From contig CAMDRK010000184.1 of assembly GCA_945906715.1 (NCBI GenBank), forward strand, positions 1-5,685: a stretch of 5,685 nucleotides of DNA, given 5' to 3'. This stretch comes from Nitrospira lenta. Its GTDB lineage: Bacteria > Nitrospirota > Nitrospiria > Nitrospirales > Nitrospiraceae. Of the stretch, positions 5,606-5,685 are shown piece by piece. Position 1 is the first letter of the stretch. The number at the start of each line of letters is the position of its first letter. A model generated the notes under the pieces. That model was not told the origin of the DNA and ran no database searches. It worked only from the letters and a program-made list of their open reading frames with translations. Both the position numbers and the translations under genes were made by a program.

Positions 5606-5685
5606 ATGAAAGAAACGCGGAAAGTACATTATGTGAAAGGCGTGTTTGTGTGCCCGAAGTGCCGGCAGTCGTATGTGCAAGAAAA
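5606..5685 (+). CDS. Partial gene with CxxC motif, cut by window edge
   Basis: An ATG at 5606 follows AAGGGG (5593-5598) at a 7-nt spacing and opens a frame that stays open to the end of the window (26 codons plus two bases). The visible peptide starts MKETRKVHYV and has CPKC at residues 16-19. Such a pair often forms half of a zinc ribbon or knuckle, here preceded by a strand-like VKGVFV, but the second Cys pair, if any, lies outside. No family can be named. The 89-nt gap after the preceding small gene has no strong terminator, so the two may be cotranscribed. Because only the start is seen, this is a moderate call. Confidence 0.5.
   Translation, partial: MKETRKVHYVKGVFVCPKCRQSYVQE

Noticed and set aside
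1..5685. CRISPR array, tRNA or rRNA genes
   Set aside because: No regularly spaced repeats with unique spacers, and no cloverleaf or rRNA-like sequence was seen on either strand.

Overview
The window carries a short gene for a prokaryotic ubiquitin-like protein (Pup), a recJ–rel pair, a convergent gene for an exported DUF192 protein, and two small genes, the second cut off by the window edge. The best guess for the source is a Nitrospirota bacterium, probably close to Nitrospira. The reasons are a canonical Pup ending in Gly-Gly-Glu outside an actinobacterial-looking gene context, moderately high GC, good Shine-Dalgarno sites, and two intergenic palindromic repeats of a kind I recall from Nitrospira genomes. 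No database search was possible, so the taxon is an inference.

Layout. Positions 1-119 hold a possible promoter and leader for pup. pup (120-317, +) has a hairpin overlapping its stop codon. The 318-580 gap holds an 88-nt hairpin repeat (387-474) and a near-consensus sigma-70 promoter (TTGACA, 17 nt, TAGTAT) for the next unit. recJ (581-2278, +) and rel (2290-4470, +) are 11 nt apart and almost certainly cotranscribed. A 124-nt imperfect palindrome (4476-4599) fills much of the gap between rel and the convergent DUF192 gene (4684-5151, -), and could end transcription in both directions. Divergent from DUF192 is a small gene of unknown function (5295-5516, +). A gene starting at 5606 with a CxxC motif runs off the right edge.

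How the genes relate. Pup is the protein tag that PafA attaches to substrates and the Mpa/ARC-proteasome recognises. None of those partners is in the window. Its last residue is already Glu, so it should not need deamidation by Dop before ligation. RecJ (5'-3' single-strand DNA exonuclease) and Rel (makes and degrades (p)ppGpp) are housekeeping and stress functions. Their proximity recalls the recJ-apt-relA order in Bacillus, here without apt. pup and recJ appear to be separate transcription units, so a functional link between pupylation and the recJ-rel unit is not shown. The most interesting items are the Pup gene itself, the two palindromic intergenic elements, and a possible leaderless GTG start for DUF192.
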